Shown here piece after piece: positions 1-11,021 of a DNA stretch of 64,000 bases; position 1 is the first letter of the stretch, and each line of letters begins with the position of its first letter. The position numbers and the translations under genes were made by a program. The DNA comes from Corallium rubrum (Eukaryota; Cnidaria; Anthozoa; Scleralcyonacea; Coralliidae), in assembly GCA_964035015.1 (NCBI GenBank), contig OZ036017.1, positions 6,224,080 to 6,288,079 on the forward strand, given 5' to 3'. The notes under the pieces were generated by a model. It was not told the DNA's origin and made no database searches. It saw only the letters and a list, made by a program, of their open reading frames with translations.

Positions 1-912
1 AACTGACAAGTTTTTAACTATCTTTATTTTGAGTGTACAAATCTCCCTTTCGGCCTATTGCTGGTGTGCATCTTACGTCATTGCCGCCATGTTGGTTGAC
101 GATTTCAAAAGATTTTCATATGCACTGTTTCATCCAACATGGCGAAAATATCTTTGTCCTTCGAATCTCAAGGGATTGGTTGCACACCACCTATATGCAC
201 CTATCATGTTTCCACCCCCTTCGGGGATTTGAACTTTTTAAATTTTTTCTTTTCAAATTCCCTACTCACAAGTTCGAGTAAGTAATTGTCAAATATCCCG
301 GGCAGGGGAAGCAAAATTTTATAATTAAGAAATCAAGATACACTCAAACCAGTAAAGCAAGACATAGCGATGAAAAAATCACTTTATTCTTGCTCTACTG
401 GTTTGAGTACAGTAGTAGAATTGCTAAAAATAAGGTAACTAGCTGTTTGACTCATTAGCAAGAAGCCAAGTTCAAACAACATTTATAAATAATAAACATT
501 AGAATTTAAAAACTCTGCTTTGAATCTCTGCCAAGTTGGGAAGTTGCTCCATGTTTAAAAATTATTTGTGGCATATGTCAAAGCAATGCAAGCACTCAAG
601 CGAGTATATGGTTCGTAACTAAACTCCAGCAAGAGGTTGGTCATTCATCAATTCCCCAAGCCTCAGGACACAATTCTTCATCAAATGCTCATTACTCTGG
701 AAGAAACCCTTTGTAAAGTCCCCCATGGTTGTCCGCCTGGCCAGCCCAGGGGTGGTGGAAACAAATGATAGGTGCATTACATGTCCAAACGTGTTTCAGT
801 GTGAATATAATTACACCAATTACCCGCTCGTTTATCAAATAGTAGACAGGTTGCATTGTTTAAATATAAACGACATTTGGATACGTTTGATTCAAATGAT
901 AAGCCACATAGG
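1..912. other. Non-coding stretch, no gene recognised
   Basis: AT-rich sequence. The open frames here are short and lack domain signatures or convincing splice sites. The only structure I see is an imperfect hairpin at 342-408, listed separately, and a short inverted CCAACATGGCGG-type sequence around 81-147. Confidence 0.6.
342..408. repeat. Short perfect-looking hairpin
   Basis: Two 21-base arms (342-362 and 388-408) are inverted copies of each other with one mismatch; they start ACTCAAACCAGTA and enclose a 25-base loop. This may be the remnant of a miniature inverted-repeat element. No coding role is seen. Confidence 0.6.
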
Positions 913-1136
913 GACCCAGGCAAACAGTATAGCTGTGACAATGTGTTTGTAAGCATATGAGTTTATATAACTGAGATTTTCATCGACAAATAAAACATAA
1001 AATAACTGAACTAATGGAGTAATGCGATAAAACCATTCCTGGTGTTGTTTTCTACTCCATTACTGTGCATTTATTTCACTTAACCTAATTCAGAAGTCCA
1101 TTGTTACAGCTATACAGTATAATGTTTGCCTGGGTC
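913..1136. mobile_element. Foldback MITE, about 224 bp
   Basis: The ends are inverted repeats beginning GACCCAGGCAAACA; the arms (about 35 bases) also share the inner string TATAGCTGT. An internal pair, TGGAGTAATG and its complement, lies close to the centre. No open frame is present. The family is unknown. Confidence 0.6.
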
Positions 1137-1279
1137 ATTGCCATTCAGATCTAATGAAAATTCACCCACATAAATTATTGTTGAATATAGTATTAAAATT
1201 GTCTGTAAAAAAAAAGGACAATGTGGACATGCGTATTGGTTTATTATTAGCCCCAAATTTTATGTTCCAACCTGTTTAA

Positions 1280-1968
1280 GGTGGCTTAACCTACTGTTTC
1301 TTGAAAACTTGGAAAAAAATAAGTGTCAACCTCGGAAAGTACTCATGAATAATTTGAAAAGTAATAAAACTAACATTATATATCTATTAGAATAATGTTC
1401 AAGACATTAAATAGTGTTAACAGATAATGTGTTTCAGCTGTTGCTAATATTGGCAACAGTGAGATTACAAAATGGCTGTAAATTTACATTTAATTCAATT
1501 TATTTCAAAAAAACGAGTTCAATCACCCACAACTTTTTTGCATGAAAACATTTCTTTAAATTTAAGTTGTAATCAATAGGCAAATCAATTTAAAAAAAAT
1601 TCTGTAGATCCAATTTTTTTTATCGAAGAAAAATTATGGTTTTCTATTCAGAATATTTGGATCTACAGAATTTTAAAAAAATCTTACTATTCATTACTTA
1701 AAGTTAAAGAAATGGTTTTATGCAAAAACAATTGGGGTCACCAAACTCGTTTTTAAAATAAATTGGATTAAATGTAAATTTACAACCATTTTGAAACGTC
1801 ACTGTTGCCATAGCAACGGCTGATACACATTATCGGTAACATTTGATGCACAGAACGTTATTTTATATGCATGACATTCACTCCACTCTTTTCCAAAATA
1901 TTCATGAGCACTTTCTGAGGTTGAAACTTGCATTATTTCCACTTTTGAAGAAACAGTACAGAGCCACC
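1280..1968. mobile_element. Long foldback element with TTAA target duplication
   Basis: The two halves are inverted copies of each other over roughly 330 bases per arm, from the terminal GGTGGCT to an AT-rich centre around 1620. Arms share blocks such as AACCTCRGAAAGT, CTCATGAAT and TGTAAATTTACATTTAAT. Both ends abut TTAA (1276-1279 and 1969-1972), the target duplication expected for Kolobok or piggyBac type insertion. There is no transposase, so it is non-autonomous. The arms have diverged by roughly a quarter, so the copy is old. Confidence 0.75.
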
Positions 1969-1972
1969 TTAA

Positions 1973-2259
1973 TTAATGTGAGTTATCTAATGGCAAAAAA
2001 TAAGCCACCTTTTCCCAAGCATGCATGCGACAGTCAGCTACCAGCATACCCTACTCAAGTTGACTTTGGAAGTTGCAGTGGTGTAGAAACTTGGGGGGGG
2101 GGGGGGGGTGTAGAGGGGGCCTGTGAACCCAACTTTGTTGTAATGTGTCCTTTTTGCAACAGAAAAGTGTCCTTTAATATATGGTATAAATTAAAAGCAA
2201 ACCAATGACATGAAGACACAATCTAGGGTGTTATTTAGACCCAAAGATTCCGATAAAAC
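1973..2259. other. Non-coding, with a G-run
   Basis: No gene seen. A run of 17 or so G residues sits at about 2092-2108. Confidence 0.5.
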
Positions 2260-2432
2260 TGTAAAGAATGGCGGGTTCGATAGTATAAAAAGGAGGAATT
2301 CCACAGGTACATGTATATTTAAACTTTATTCAACACAAACACAAAAAGTATACCCGAGGTCAGACGAGGACCAGAAGCGCTCTTCTGAGCCCACGTACAT
2401 TAACTAAAATACCGCTGATAATAATGTTAACA
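2260..2432 (-). repeat. Probable 3' LTR of the BEL/Pao element
   Basis: Read on the minus strand, the segment begins TGTTAACATT immediately after the end of the pol reading region and ends TTCTTTACA, giving the TG...CA ends of an LTR. It contains a polyadenylation-type AATAAA in its middle. The matching 5' LTR was not found near 7.3 kb, so the assignment rests on position, termini and the signal. Length about 173 bp. Confidence 0.5.
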
Positions 2433-2578
2433 CAGGAAGTTCTCGACATCCTCTGGGGGGGCGCCGAGTATTCGCGTCCATGTAGATATCCGTTTCGATG
2501 CTCTTCTAGCTCTTTCTCCACATTGGTCTTCGGGTGTTTCTTCAGGTTGGTCTTCGGGTGTTTCTTCAGGTTCATTAC

Positions 2579-3065
2579 CTACAACAGAATCAGATATGGC
2601 GTCGGTTGTAACTTCAAGAGGGTATAGTTTAGCAATTGGTCTATTTGTTCGACCATGCTGGTACGTATATTGGCGGCACAGATCAATCCGTCACCTCCTC
2701 TGATGAGGTCTTCAATTACTGCCAGTTTCCAGGTTGTTCTCGGACTCTCGTCGTGAACCACGACCACCACCTCACCAGTGGGTATTGTTTGGCTGTTGTT
2801 TCCTGTCATTTTGCATGTCAAATTCCCAAAGAGACGTCAGGTATTCTTCCTTCCATCGAGACCAAAAATGTTTGAGAAGTAGCGCTTGTTTTTTTGGCAC
2901 CCGCTTTGACTTGTGAAACACTTCCAAAGTCAGAGTCGTCAGCCTCGCCGTCCTCCACGCGTAAGTGGGGAAGGGAGGTGATGCGTCGTCCATACAGCAG
3001 ATGGGACGGTGCGAGGGGTTCTTGATCTCGGATGTCGGACGATATTTAGGTAATAGGTCGATCAT
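2579..3065 (-). pseudogene. BEL/Pao integrase-linked C-terminal domain (DUF5641-like)
   Basis: Two overlapping frames give LLLKHFWSRWKEEYLTSL followed, in another frame, by GEVVVVVHDESPRTTWKLA and an IRGGDGLI stretch. This is the usual order of the small domain after the integrase in BEL/Pao and related Pol proteins. The join between frames shows at least one frameshift. Confidence 0.85.
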
Positions 3066-3302
3066 TTAACATGGCTTCAATTTCAACAACGATTGTCTGG
3101 AGACTGGAAAGGGTGGTGTGTGCACGACCTAATACTTTCGTCAGGGCGTTCTTTGTAAACCGATTAGTCTCTCCCAAAATCCAACGTACCACGGGGCTCT
3201 TTTAGGAATGAAATGCCATTCTACACCTCGTTGCCTGAACGCTTTCTTCAATGATGGAGACTGGAACAAACGTTTAGGTTCCTCCGCGGCCGACAAATAT
3301 GT

Positions 3303-3530
3303 CTAGGCGTTGTCTGCAACTATTTTCTTTGGTAGTGACTTTCTACTGGCAAATCTCCGAAAAGCTTTAAGGAAGGTATCTTCGCTTAGATCATGAACTA
3401 TTTCCAAATGGACTGGTCGAGTAGCTGCGCATGTGAATAAGCAGATATAAACCTTCTTCTCCCTCGTAGTTGTTTGCACGTAGAGTGCTCCGGTAAAGTC
3501 CACTCCGGTGACTGTAAATGGTGTAGACAC
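3303..3530 (-). pseudogene. BEL/Pao integrase core fragment
   Basis: The frame contains GVDFTGALYV (the first acidic residue of the D,D-35-E catalytic core), RPVHLEIVHDL, and ends at IVADNA, the second acidic position. The third catalytic residue lies beyond a stop near 3303. The zinc-binding segment upstream was displaced by the SINE insertion. Confidence 0.85.
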
Positions 3531-3544
3531 TTGTAGCCGTCAAG

Positions 3545-3720
3545 CTCTCGGCAACGCCCTCCGTGACTCTGTGGTTAGAACATTGCACTAGAATCGCAAG
3601 GTTGTGGGTTCAACTCCTGCGGGAAGGCCTGTGTAGTTGCATGTCCCGGTTTGGTCTTAAAATATATATATTCTACACTCGACTTTTCCTTCACCCCAAA
3701 TCCTTAGAACATGTTTGCTG
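3545..3720 (+). mobile_element. tRNA-derived SINE inserted in the BEL integrase region
   Basis: At 3560-3635 the plus strand reads like a tRNA: GTGGTTAGAAC resembles an RNA polymerase III A box, GGTTCAACTCC a B box, and TTGCA..CGCAA an anticodon arm with a 7-base loop. The acceptor stem is not intact, and the stretch is followed by an AT-rich body rather than a terminator, so I read it as a SINE head rather than a tRNA gene. It splits the integrase coding region. End points are approximate. Confidence 0.6.
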
Positions 3721-3891
3721 GCACTTCGATATCCAACGGTTTTCTGCTGCGACATTCTTTGGAACGGTAAGTGGTCCCGACGTCTGCTTGGTTTGTTTGG
3801 TTAGGTTTCCCACAAATCTGAGAATATAGGCTGTGATGTGGATTACTTTAGCCAGACTGTTATATCTTGATATGTCGACAATAGGCGAGTT

Positions 3892-4136
3892 TCAGGGTGT
3901 TGCGCGCGCATCATTTTTCAAAAAAAACTGGCAAGCTCCACTCAAAGTAAATATACTAAAATAGGCAAAGTATAGATACAGTTTCTGGATATTTTATAAC
4001 ACTGTTATTCTGCTGTTGTTGGATCGCTAGCAAGTATGTTTGCCGTTGCTTATTTTGTGGGGAGCTCGCCAAGAGCCTGCCAATTCCTTTGCAAAATGAT
4101 GCGCGCAATACCCTGAAATTCGCATATACGGTGGAT
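3892..4136. mobile_element. MITE inserted between RNase H and integrase regions
   Basis: Arms of about 60 bases are inverted copies: both start near GGCGAGTTTCAGGGT or its variant and continue TTGCGCGC..ATCATTTT. The element is about 245 bp and its insertion removes continuity of the retrotransposon reading region. No open frame. No clean target duplication seen. Confidence 0.6.
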
Positions 4137-4718
4137 GCCTATCTCACCAGAGACGTTAGGGGTCGGCGTGGTCGTATCTTGTCGGGTCTGAACTTCTTGT
4201 ATTGGCTGAGGAGAGTGGGTCAGTAAAGCTGTAGTCGGAGTCCAGACGGGCCATTGTTTGTTAGATGACGTAAGCCATGATGGTCCGTTGCGCCACAGTG
4301 TCGATGATTGCATCTGAGAAGTTGTAGCACTGCGTGTTAATACGTCAGCTGGATTGTCGTTTGTAGGGCAGTAGTGCCAGCAGTTGAGAGGAAACAGTGC
4401 CTTGATGGGTTGAATGCGGTTAGCAACAAGTTGTTTGAGTTCTTTGTTACTGTAGATCCAGTGTAAGACGATCTGACTGTCAGACCAGAGGTGTACTTCC
4501 AAATCTTCATAGCGGGTCTTGATTGCGTTGTGAATGAATGAAGCTAGTCTGGCACGTACTACAGCTGCCATTAGCTCCAGTTGAGGTAGCGTCAACTTTT
4601 TGAGAGGGGCGACTCGTGTTTTCGCCATGACACGTGATGTTTGATCTCTTTGAGGTACGTTACTGCGCCGTATGCCTTTGTACTTGCATCCACAAAAATA
4701 TGGAGTTGTGATGCGCAC
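4050..4718 (-). pseudogene. BEL/Pao RNase H region
   Basis: The 222-codon frame contains RVAPLKKLTLPQLELMAAV and VHLWSDSQIVLHWI, the strongly conserved RNase H stretches of Pao-type Pol, then NRIQPIKAL and NPADVLTR. The last 30 or so codons run into the inserted MITE and are not retrotransposon sequence. Confidence 0.85.
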
Positions 4719-4804
4719 TGGGGTGATAAGGAAGTGTCAAAATAATGTCTTGGAATCACAGTGTCTCGTGCGGTCTGTAGATCATATGCAGTCTTAAGCC
4801 AATC

Positions 4805-5460
4805 TTGTTACAGCTGTCCGTCGAGTGGTTCCCAATCCATAGATTTTTGCCACAGTAGTTGCATGAACATCTTAGCTCGCACGGTTATGGGAGTGATCAT
4901 GCCGAATGGATCAAAGATACTTGAAGATTGTTGTAGGATTTTGCGTTTAGTGATATCGGTTTCTTGTTGGCTAAGGAAAGAGTATCGGTCGAGATGTTCC
5001 AATTGAGGCCAAGGACGTTGATTTCAGTGCTAGGGTCAGCAGTTTGTTCTTCAGATGTCTTGTGTTGTAGTGCAGTACTGTTTGACGCCCAAGAGCGGAG
5101 GTTGAAATTGGCTTGATTCATAATGGATCTGGCTTCGTCGTAGTACTCGATTGCGGCTAGTTCTGTATCAGAACCAGAAACGATATTATCGACATACATG
5201 TTCTCCTTCATGTTACGAGAAACAGATGATGTAAACGTGCTCATTTAACATAAACGGCGAACTCGTAGCACCAAACGGAACGGCTTTGAAGCGGTATGTA
5301 TCAAAGGAGCTATCTGGGTCGTGAGGATTTGAAAGCCACAAGAATCTAATAAAGTCCCTGTCACATTCAGCAAGATTGAGATGGAAAAAGGCTTTTTCAA
5401 TATCTGTTGTTATGCCGTAGGTGTAGGAACGAAAGCGAAGTAGAACAGCCGTCATGTCGT
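4805..5460 (-). pseudogene. BEL/Pao reverse transcriptase fragments
   Basis: Frames at 5213-5455 and 4897-5244 give DIEKAFFHLNLAECDRDF, RFLWL, VPFGATSSPFML and then MYVDNIVSG. The last matches the YVDD polymerase box with the second Asp changed to Asn. A frameshift separates the two pieces, and a third piece at 4808-5002 carries SSIFDPFGMITPITVRAK, typical of the segment after the palm. The enzyme is dead by frame and by the altered box. Confidence 0.85.
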
Positions 5461-5599
5461 TAAGTAATGGTGTGCCAGCTCTGAGGCAGTCGTTGAGACT
5501 TGCAGATGTTGGTGACTGACGACAGCTACAATCATAGACTATTCTGATGGGAGTCGTTGCCGAATCCTTTCTTACCGGGTGGTGGGGGATGTAATGAGC

Positions 5600-6640
5600 G
5601 TTGTTGGTCGACGCGGTGTTCGGTATCTTCTCAATAAATCCTCTTTCTTCTTGTTCTGCGATTATTGTTCCAAGGTGTGTAACAAGGCAGGTGTCCGATT
5701 CAATTGTTGAATTGTCGATCTGGTACGTTTCTCACAGATGGAAAGGTTCGACGGCAGAGGTGGGTGATCTTCTTTCCATGGAAACTTGGCAGTGTGTACC
5801 ATCTTTCTCGCGTGAGATGGAGGAGTTTTGATACTCACAGGAAAAGCTGTTTTCAACATCGTTATGCGCTTGGTGGAATGATGCCTTGAGATTCCAAGGA
5901 CCAGAATCGTTCCAGTTGACTGTCTTCGTCATGGTGGGAAATAATGATGTTGTACATATTGGTCGAGGTTCCTTCACCAGGTAGAGTCAATTGGTCCAGA
6001 TAACAGGTACCCTAACTTTGATTGCATTGCTGTTGGGCCATTTCCGCGGATGATGTGGTCCTGGACTATATGCCAATAATGATCTGCTCCGATTAACAGG
6101 GAAATCTCGAAATATCCATCATCTGTGACTGGATGGGCAAGCTTGAGCCCTTTCAGATAAGGAATATCCTTGAGAGACGTTCTAACTTGATTCTGTAGTG
6201 GAGTACAGTAGCGATGTTATATAGGTACAATGAGGACTTGGATTGGAATTTGTCCAAAGGTTTCTGTTTCGATGTTGATTGTTGCAACATCCAGGTTTCT
6301 CTTTAGTGTAGTACTAGCTCCAAATGTGGAAAGGCTAATGGTTTCACTTGTAACAGCATGCAAACCAACTTTTCTAGCGAGGGACTGTGTAATAAGATGA
6401 ATGGTTTTGCTTGCAGTAAACACACAAAGGTAGGTCGTTTTGGACGTGGCGGTGGCGGACGATGTGTGCCTTCAGCACCGGTGTAAAAGGATGAGGTAAT
6501 GGTTGATGATGTTTGCTTGTGTCCCCTACCATGCGAATTGACGAACTCTCCTGCTTCTAAAATCTTCAGTTCCTTACGTATGGCATTTCGCACTTCATCA
6601 ATCGTCCATTCTAAGGACCCATGTTCTCGTGCCATGTTCT
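5600..6640 (-). pseudogene. BEL/Pao gag C-terminus and protease-like region
   Basis: The piece starting at 6635 contains HGSLEWTIDEVRNAI, the usual Pao gag linker before a zinc-knuckle region. The piece at 6217-6423 has ITQSLARKVGL and IPIQVLIVP, fitting the aspartic-protease-like domain (DUF1758). Pieces between 5660 and 5977 cover the region before the polymerase. All are separated by stops or shifts. Confidence 0.7.
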
Positions 6641-6659
6641 TTCTGAATTCATTAGGCAG

Positions 6660-7040
6660 CTTTTTCTAATATTATAGGTATTATTAGTAGAAACTTACTA
6701 GTATTCTATTGCAAATGCTGCAATCTGATTGGCTACTCTACTCGATATCTATTCGTCGATAGATAGCGAGTAGCAAATTGAGTACCAGTTCTCGCGCGGC
6801 CATACAGTAAAACAACATTGAGGACACGAGGCGTGACAGATTGTTTTGCCTTGGTTTTCGCACAGAAACAATGGTTATGCTTCGTTTTTTGAAATAATTT
6901 GGAAGAACTAAGGTACACAAATTAGTTTCTACTAAAACAATTAGATTATTCGCTCTCAATTTCTATGAGATGATAGTTGACTCGAGCTCCGCTCTCGTCA
7001 ACTATTCACTCATAGAAATTTCGAGCTCATAATCTAATTG
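6660..7040. mobile_element. MITE-like insertion in BEL gag
   Basis: The gag frame reads up to about 7041 on one side and resumes at about 6650 on the other. The intervening 380 bp carries TGCAAATGCTGCAATCTGATTGGCT, shared with 14545-14640, and a palindrome at 6955-7025 (CTCAATTTCTATGAG... with its complement). Parts of 6785-6930 resemble 22850-22970. Boundaries are approximate. Confidence 0.55.
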
Positions 7041-7290
7041 TTAAATAGATCACCATAAGATTCTTGACTCTTTCCAAGTGATGCAAGACCTCGAATATTA
7101 GTCTCCAGAGTGTCATAGAAACTCTGAAAACTATCTAGATGTTCATTTGGGTTGGGATGTGCCAAGGAGAGCCTGCATGTGAGCATTAACAATTCTGTGC
7201 GGTTGGCCAAATCGATTCTTGAGAATGCTAATAGCTTGTTCGTAATTGCTATTAGGGAGTGAAGTATAAGTATTATTATAATCTTGCAGT
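7041..7290 (-). pseudogene. BEL/Pao gag segment (DUF1759-like)
   Basis: The minus strand encodes NSNYEQAISILKNRFG followed by AHMQALL and, after a frameshift, FYDTLETNIRGLASL. This is the pattern of the conserved gag domain in BEL/Pao elements. Upstream of about 7290 the similarity stops, so the 5' part of the element is missing. Confidence 0.75.
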
Positions 7291-8788
7291 CGTCGTATCT
7301 TGTGCATAATAATATATATATTCTTAATTCTTTGTAAATAGTTAATTCATATTTCTTATCTGTATTACGTTATATAATTGTAACTTTTCGACATTTTTCA
7401 CACGAGGGCCACTGGTTTGTCAGCGAAAGCTGTAATGTGTTTACCCTCTTTAAGTAAGGGTGTTGTATTGTTGTAATAACAGGAAGTACTCAACCTGCAC
7501 TCCTGTCAAATGTATCAGATTGCATATGACTCCTTTCATTTTAAAAGGTAAAATTATGTTCTTACTTAGGAGAACACAAAGTAAATTTAAAATATTTTAC
7601 CAAGTTTTCTATACTATTGATGGGATACTAGTTCTCGATAAACAAGGCCCATTACGCACAAGTCTCTTAAGTAAGAGTCAAAACTTTTGAATACTTATGG
7701 GAAATTAAATAAATATTACAACAGCATACACTATTAAACACCAACAGTAAGCAAACAGCTATTTTTATTTTTAACAAAAAAATTGAAAGTATTTTAATAT
7801 TATAGCTGTCAGAAATACATCGCCAGAAAATGACTCACTATATAATTTGTAATTAATAGATTTTATTATCACTTGAAACCATCTCATGTTTGATAATTTT
7901 ACTTATACAGCTACTGTACATATAAAGACCATTTCCATTCAATAATATTGTGATCATAAAGGATATGTCAGTCCCAAATGTTAACAGCTACACCACAGCT
8001 ACACATTGTTTTCTAGAAATATTAGCATGTCACATATATGCATTTATATAGCACAACATTTGGTACACCAAACCACATTATTTTCTACTTTCGTATTGCT
8101 TAACTAGTTGCTTTAGACATGGCAAATAAAATATGCTATTAAGTTGAAACATAAACGCATTTCATTCCAGACTTTACCTTCGATGACATGAAGCTTTTCT
8201 TGCTTTCAATAAGTTTCTTATATGTATTAAAGCCAATTATAGATCTATAAAGATCCGTAGAGACACCCATATTTGACTTGGTTCAATAATAATACCAGCA
8301 CAATGGTTCAGTTCAACAGCAATACCTTGAAGTTTCTGATAGTTCCTGATTTGTGCGTAGTCTTCACGCAAAATAACGCCTGACCGGCAGAGTGTTGGTC
8401 AGTGCAAAAATAATCGCCTGACCGTAATGGTCACTGTGAACACAGTAGCACCGATAAAATATAAGCAAGCAATACTTATAGTGATAAAAATCCCTGCACC
8501 AAACGTTCCTTTCCAGCACCGTTTTGAGAAAGCAAAAGTACACCGACTTGCTTGAGGAGTTGAGGCTTCAAAACAATATGGCGACCTTTCGGCGCTTTCC
8601 GTGTTTTATTCGTCTGTGACGTAGGTGCCACAAGCAAGATCCATGCACGATAACATAGTGTGCTGCGCATGCGCAGTAGACACAAAAATGTGTATTTGTA
8701 ATTTTTGTTGCCCATACCCTTTAATGTTTGCCAATTTTGCTGTATAACGTAAATAATCAAAAAGCATTATATAATAAATTATCTCCGT
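7291..8788. other. 1.5 kb without a recognisable gene
   Basis: AT-rich DNA with only short frames. A 94-codon minus frame at 8476-8760 has no motif I recognise and no convincing splice signals. Nothing else seen. Confidence 0.6.
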
Positions 8789-8970
8789 GCCCGAGCGTAG
8801 GGCCGAAGGTCCGGAGCCCGGTGAGGGTGCTAATCTCGACATGGAGTCATTTTACACGCGTGGACAAGCGTGATATCTGAACAGATTTCTGTGATCTGAA
8901 TATTTATTTATTTATTTATTTATTTCTATGCATGGTACGTTCACTTGCGCGGTAAGGATTGTGGGGCACT
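8789..8970 (+). repeat. Dispersed repeat family A, copy 1
   Basis: The block starts CCCGAGCGTAGGGCCGAAGG and continues GGAGCCCGGTGAGGGT, TAATCTCGACATG and GCGGTAAG. The same ordered blocks occur at 18402-18585. The head contains small GC hairpins (GGGCC-GAA-GGCCC in copy 2). An (ATTT)n run at about 8900-8925 lies inside. Possible SINE or MITE; no RNA polymerase III boxes recognised. Confidence 0.6.
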
Positions 8971-9705
8971 GGGAACAATAAAATCTATTTGAGAAAAAAA
9001 ACTTTGTTCTTGACAAAAAGACAGAAAAGGCTTTTTTTGGATACGTATATCCCGTTCAAAAGGACAGAAACAAATCAACGTTTACGTATAAAACAGAACA
9101 ACATCCTTAGTAGAAGAAAACCCGTCAAACCGAAACTCGAAAGGAGGAAAAAGCACTAGCGAAAAACCCAACGAAGAAAAAGGCCGAAATAGTTAAGCTT
9201 AATACGGTATTAAAGTTTCTCTGTTTTTAATATATCCTGTCACTGTTACAGTAATTTTGTTTTGGATTTCGTGTGTCCTTATTAAAGTATTTTAAACGTA
9301 TCCGTTATGTTTTTGCTTGCCCGTTGTTGACTGGCGTCTTATATTTCTCCTTTTAAATATTTTTCTTTTATAAGCTTATGGTAAAACCAATTCTACAGTA
9401 TTGTAAAACTTTTAATACCATATAGCTTGTTTGTAATTTGGCATAAAAATCGGTGAAGGAGCAATTCCTCGTCTGTTAAACATATAAATGCTGGATGTTA
9501 AATTTAAAGACTACATGAAAACAGTTATTTTCCAGGTGAAAACATGCAGATTTAACACAGTTTTTAACAGTTTTGAGACGAAACTTGTTTTTGCTATTTT
9601 ATAAATGAGTTTGAATGCAAATATTTTTACATGCTCTATAACAATATTCTTTGTAAACATGGAAAGAAAATATAACCCTAATATTTTGCTTATATTTTGA
9701 CGTTT
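8971..9705. other. Non-coding stretch
   Basis: No domain, tRNA or splice pattern recognised. A 66-codon, Lys/Arg-rich plus frame at 8959-9159 is probably chance in A-rich DNA. Confidence 0.5.
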
Positions 9706-9707
9706 GC

Positions 9708-9790
9708 TTCAGTAGGTGGTAAGATCGTCAGTTCGCACGCAAAATTGTCGAGTTCAAACCTTGGTGACGACCTGCGTTTTTCTTCATCTC
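9708..9790 (+). mobile_element. Possible tRNA-derived SINE head
   Basis: AGTAGGTGGTAAGATCG resembles an A box and GAGTTCAAACC a B box, spaced about 35 bases apart as in a tRNA. A T-run follows at about 9778. There is no complete cloverleaf. Evidence is weaker than for the 3545 element. Confidence 0.35.
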
Positions 9791-10027
9791 AATCTTTTTT
9801 CTGAATATTGTCTTCAAAATTTTCTTTGTTATTTATTACCTTTTTCTTTAAAAATTAGAGTTAAACAACTTTTTTTATTTCAAATATTATACTTTAATTA
9901 AAAGTTAGAACTATATTTTGAATTGTTCCAACGGCTATTTCCAGGCTCACAATGAAAAAGAGCGCGAAGGTGTTTTTCTAATCGGAGGGTATATGCAGAG
10001 GATATTCACAAAAATTCGTGTGAAAGA

Positions 10028-10068
10028 AGGCGAGGGGTTGTTGTGTTAACATATTTCTAGTAATGTAC
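10028..10068 (+). repeat. Dispersed repeat family B (five copies in window)
   Basis: Core GGCGAGGGGTTGTTG followed by CAT..ATTTCTAGT. Copies: 10028-10068 (+), 19450-19492 (+), 21882-21922 (-), 36806-36850 (-) and 46012-46052 (+, more diverged). It marks one end of a longer repeat at 19140 and 44230. Confidence 0.6.
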
Positions 10069-10073
10069 TAAAA

Positions 10074-10286
10074 GGGCGTCTATTATAGGTGGCCCGAACA
10101 TAACCGCGTTTTTGAGAAATCATTGCCAGTTCTCCAAAAAGTGTTCCAATACATTCTAAAATAAACTGTATATGGGGCGAACACTTCAAAGTTTTCCGCA
10201 AATCGGCCCGAAAAACTGGATGTGATCAAAATCCGCCCAAAAATAATTGCTATAAGACCGCCTAAGCGCCAAACTATAATAGACCC
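10074..10286. mobile_element. Small MITE, about 213 bp
   Basis: Ends are inverted: GGGCGTCTATTATAG on the left and CTATAATAGACCC on the right. The interior is GC-richer than its surroundings and non-coding. No clear target duplication. Confidence 0.5.
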
Positions 10287-11021
10287 ACTTGAAAAGTAAA
10301 TTCAACGACTTAATTGTACATATTGATGCTACATTCCTATTTGCATTTAAGAAAACATGAAACCTTTAATGAAATCAGAAGACACCCGCCAAGTCAAAGA
10401 GTTTGCTGCCGGTCCACGTGGTCTGCAGCAAAAAAATTACAGTAGAACCTGAGTTTGATGACTCTTCCTTTTTACGACATGCACCTGCTCTTCACGACCA
10501 GTTTTTCTGGCCAGGACGGTTTGTAATATAAATGTACCTACAATGAGCGACCACCTGCTTAACACGATTAGCGACCAAAGAAGATATTCACCTGTTATGA
10601 GCGACCATCTCAAAGTAAAACTGCCGAAATACGTTAAAGAAATACCCGTTTTTAGCAAACAAACGCGAATGCGACTACGTGTGAAAACAGGAAACCGGTT
10701 GTGGAAAACAGGAAAGTGTTGCGCAATATGCCGTGTTACCGCGTTTTAGTCTTGTTTCCCTTCTCTTTTGAGCATGAACAACTACTCTATCAAGTGGTCA
10801 ATTCTAAAGCGTGCAAGTGCCTGCAACGGTGGTACAAAGCATTGTAACTTACATGTATGTCTTGCAGAGAAAATTTGCATTTTAAACGAGGACAATCGAT
10901 TATTACTCAACAAAAGAATAGAACTTATCTCCAAATGTCGACATGAAAACAAATTTTATGCAAACAACGCAAGGCCTGACATATTTCTCAGTAATGATCA
11001 GGCATATTGTGATTTCTGTAG

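Larger units (their letters stand above)
2433..7290 (-). pseudogene. Decayed BEL/Pao LTR retrotransposon (gag-pol)
   Basis: In minus-strand order the region holds a gag segment, an aspartic-protease-like stretch, reverse transcriptase, RNase H, integrase core and the integrase-linked C-terminal domain, which is the BEL/Pao order. The frame changes many times: reading pieces lie at 7041-7285, 6303-6635, 6217-6423, 5213-5455, 4897-5244, 4050-4718, 3303-3530 and 2579-3065, with stops between them. Three other elements have inserted (a MITE at about 6660-7040, a MITE at about 3892-4136, a tRNA-like SINE at about 3545-3720). It cannot be functional. It is an old retrotransposon copy, not a host gene. 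Confidence 0.9.

Noticed and set aside
3560..3635. Functional tRNA gene
   Set aside because: Boxes and an anticodon arm are visible, but the acceptor stem does not pair and there is no terminator directly after; SINE head fits better.
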